Origin: Cryptosporangium sp044454545
GTDB taxonomy: Bacteria; Actinomycetota; Actinomycetes; Mycobacteriales; Cryptosporangiaceae
Direction of reading: 5' to 3'
Length of the DNA: 64,000 nt
Assembly: GCF_044454545.1 (NCBI RefSeq)
Contig: NZ_JBITDV010000005.1
Coordinates: 124,001-188,000 of the forward strand
Shown here: piece by piece, positions 62,443-64,000 of the stretch
Position numbering within the stretch: the first letter of the stretch is position 1
Layout: the number at the start of each line of letters is the position of its first letter
Translations under genes and position numbers: made by a program
The notes under the pieces: generated by a model
Database searches by the model: none
Seen by the model: only the letters and a program-made list of their open reading frames with translations
What the model was told of the DNA's origin: nothing

Positions 62443-63195
62443 GTGGACATCAACCTCGAAGGACGCGTAGCGGTCGTCACCGGCGCCTCCCGCGGCATCG
62501 GTGCGGCCATCGCGACGGCCTACGTCCAGGCCGGCGCGCAGGTCGTCATCACCGCTCGCAAGCCCGAGGGGCTGTCGAAGGCGGCGGCCGAGATCGGCGG
62601 GGACGTGCACGCGATCGCCGCGCACGCGGGCAAGGAAGACGACGCCGCGCGGGTGGTCGCGGAGACGCTCGAGAAGTTCGGGCGGCTCGACATCCTGGTC
62701 AACAACGCGGCGACCAACCCGTACATGGGCCCGGTGATCGACGCCGAGCTCCCGGCCTGGGACAAGACGTTCGAGGTGAACCTGCGCGGTCCGCTGATCT
62801 GGGCGCAGGCCGCGTACCGGGGGTGGATGAAGGAGCACGGCGGCTCGATCATCAACATCTCGAGCATCGACGGGCTGAGCGCGGGCGGGCCGCTCGCGGT
62901 GTACGGCGTCACGAAGTCGGCGCTGATCTTCCTGACCCAGCAGCTCGCGACCGAGGTCGGCCCGGGGGTGCGCGTGAACGTGCTCGCGCCCGGCCTGGTC
63001 AAGACGGATTTCGCGCGGGCGCTCTGGGAGGGGGCCGGCGAGGACGCCAAGTTCCCCTGGCCGCTCCAGCGCCTGGGCCGGCCGGAAGACATCGCCAACG
63101 CCGCGCTGTTCCTGGCCAGCGACGCGTCGTCGTGGGTGACCGGAGGCCTCTTCGTCATCGACGGCGGCGGCTCCCTAGGCGGCCCCTTCTCCTGA
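62443..63195 (+). CDS. Short-chain dehydrogenase/reductase (second SDR, FabG-like)
   Basis: The protein has 250 residues with TGASRGIGAAIATAY, NNAATNP, INISSIDGLS and YGVTKSALIFLTQQLA (catalytic Ser-Tyr-Lys), and the C-terminal GGLFVIDGGGSLGG. It is closest to beta-oxoacyl reductase-type SDRs and so fits a beta-oxidation or hydroxy-acid pathway. GTG start with AAGGAG upstream, 10 bp after the previous gene. Confidence 0.93.
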   Translation: MDINLEGRVAVVTGASRGIGAAIATAYVQAGAQVVITARKPEGLSKAAAEIGGDVHAIAAHAGKEDDAARVVAETLEKFGRLDILVNNAATNPYMGPVIDAELPAWDKTFEVNLRGPLIWAQAAYRGWMKEHGGSIINISSIDGLSAGGPLAVYGVTKSALIFLTQQLATEVGPGVRVNVLAPGLVKTDFARALWEGAGEDAKFPWPLQRLGRPEDIANAALFLASDASSWVTGGLFVIDGGGSLGGPFS

Positions 63196-63203
63196 AGTGG
63201 GCG

Positions 63204-63306
63204 GCCCGCCGAGAACGAGGCTGACGGCCTCGCGCGACGACTTGAGACACCGAGGCCAAGGTCGCGGCGTCGTCGCGCGAGGACGTCAGCCTCGCCCTCG
63301 GCGGGC
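63204..63306. repeat. 38-bp near-perfect inverted repeat
   Basis: Left arm 63204-63241 and right arm 63269-63306 are complementary over 38 bp with three mismatches, around a 27-base loop. It starts nine bases beyond the SDR stop and precedes the converging gene ending at 63439. The stem is much longer than a usual terminator. It could be a bidirectional terminator, a structured RNA, or a small non-autonomous mobile element. Confidence 0.85.
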
Positions 63307-63438
63307 TCCAGGTCAGTACGCCGGGCTTCGGGCGTCGGGGTCAGGGGGCGTAGGGCGTAGCGGGGGGCGGGGCGGACGCTGTGGGACGGTGACCGTTGAG
63401 CCGGCCCATCCCCGCCGGGCCGGCCCAACGCTCCGAGG

Positions 63439-64000
63439 TCAGCCGGCTGAGGTCGAGAGCCCGGTCTCCTCGGCCCCCGCCGTTCCGGACCCCGTCGTCC
63501 CGGACTCTGCCGTGCCGGAGTCGGGGGCGGGTCGGGCGTGCCTCAGGTCTTGCTTCTGACCGCCCTTCGGCAGGTACTTCTGGCAGGCCCGCTCAGCAGC
63601 CTTGTACTTCGAACTCTCCGGGTCGATGCCCAGCTTGTTCGCGTCGATGGACAACTCGCCGGTCGACTTCGGCATCGGGAAGTTCGAGATACCGCGCGCC
63701 CGCATGCACCGGGCCAGCTTCACGAGCTGTCCCCGGTTCTTGGTGCCGACCTTGACGCCCTTCTTCGCGCCCTTGGGCGGCGCGTATTTGCGACATTTCT
63801 CGGTCGCTGCGTCGACCTTGTCCGTGCGGAAGCCCTCGGGCAGTCGCAGGCTGATCGTGGTTTTACCGCCGGACTCCTCGGTGACCTTCGGGTCGGGAAA
63901 GTCCGGGACGCCGTTTCGCCGCACGCAGGCCGAGAACTTCCGGGCCTCTGCCACCGCGTCACCGCCGGTCGACGTGTAGCCGAACGACGTCGACCCTCCG
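63439..64000 (-). CDS. Secreted-type protein with a duplicated cysteine module (5' end outside window)
   Basis: The frame is open to the window end, so the start lies outside. Two homologous modules of about 60 residues are visible: FSACVRRNGVPDFPDP to AATEKCRKYAPP, and LARCMRARGISNFPMPKS to AERACQKYLPKGG, each with two Cys that could form a disulfide. A Gly/Thr/Ser-rich tail follows. Similar actinobacterial lipoproteins occur with MacB-like transporters or periplasmic adaptor proteins, but the function is unknown. A GTG at 63954 is in frame but internal. Confidence 0.75.
   Translation of the reverse strand, partial: GGSTSFGYTSTGGDAVAEARKFSACVRRNGVPDFPDPKVTEESGGKTTISLRLPEGFRTDKVDAATEKCRKYAPPKGAKKGVKVGTKNRGQLVKLARCMRARGISNFPMPKSTGELSIDANKLGIDPESSKYKAAERACQKYLPKGGQKQDLRHARPAPDSGTAESGTTGSGTAGAEETGLSTSAG

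Overview
The window is about 64 kb of very GC-rich DNA and reads as a chromosomal contig from an actinomycete. The evidence is Lsr2, ClpC, an F420-associated HExxH protein (DUF2342), DUF3180, a MidA-type methyltransferase, an HbhA-like protein and frequent GTG starts. Genes mutY, clpC, lsr2, lysS, coaX, nadC/nadB, panC, DUF2520, the folK-folB-folP-folE-ftsH operon, hpt, tilS, the DUF2342 protein, dacB and ppa occur in an order close to the mycobacterial Rv3589-Rv3628c region. A filamentous genus in or near Frankiales/Cryptosporangiales is plausible, but the genus cannot be fixed from sequence alone. The assembly is a draft: a run of 98 N sits inside a tandem repeat at 3240-3337.

Region 1 (1-12,000): the end of mutY converges on clpC across a strong terminator. 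Then come lsr2, lysS and a TetR gene, followed by an apparently frameshifted stretch (about 6.4-6.8 kb). A tightly overlapping cofactor operon follows (panC-nadB-nadC-coaX, for pantothenate/CoA and NAD synthesis), with a DUF2520 Rossmann protein upstream.

Region 2 (12,000-27,600) interrupts that conserved order. It carries a DoxX-like protein, a two-component system, a LolA/RseB-like protein with an ABC transporter and a MidA methyltransferase. It also holds a RidA domain on a long repetitive N-terminus, a cytochrome P450, a solitary NuoD paralogue, a coiled-coil membrane protein and a branched-chain-type ABC pair.

Region 3 (27,600-38,400) returns to the conserved core: DUF3180, the folate operon translated with 4-base overlaps (folE seems to start at CTG inside the ftsH stop), ftsH, hpt, tilS, DUF2342, dacB, ppa and a GNAT gene.

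Region 4 (38,400-64,000) is accessory. It opens with a decayed IS5-type transposase remnant and repeat-rich non-coding DNA. Next is an acyl-CoA dehydrogenase / APH-type kinase pair controlled by an unusual XRE-TetR double-HTH regulator, then proS. A LysR-controlled cluster follows (deaminase-like amidohydrolase, NtaA/DszA-type flavin monooxygenase, NCS1 transporter, aldo-keto reductase), which looks like an undescribed uptake-and-breakdown pathway for a nucleobase-like or N-heterocyclic compound. After it come a PrsW-like membrane protein, a TipA-type MerR with an FAD protein, an XRE/HbhA pair, a 20-codon ORF in front of a Crp-type gene, and a second acyl-CoA dehydrogenase cluster with two SDRs and a quinone-oxidoreductase-like enzyme. 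The window ends inside a secreted-type protein with a duplicated cysteine module.
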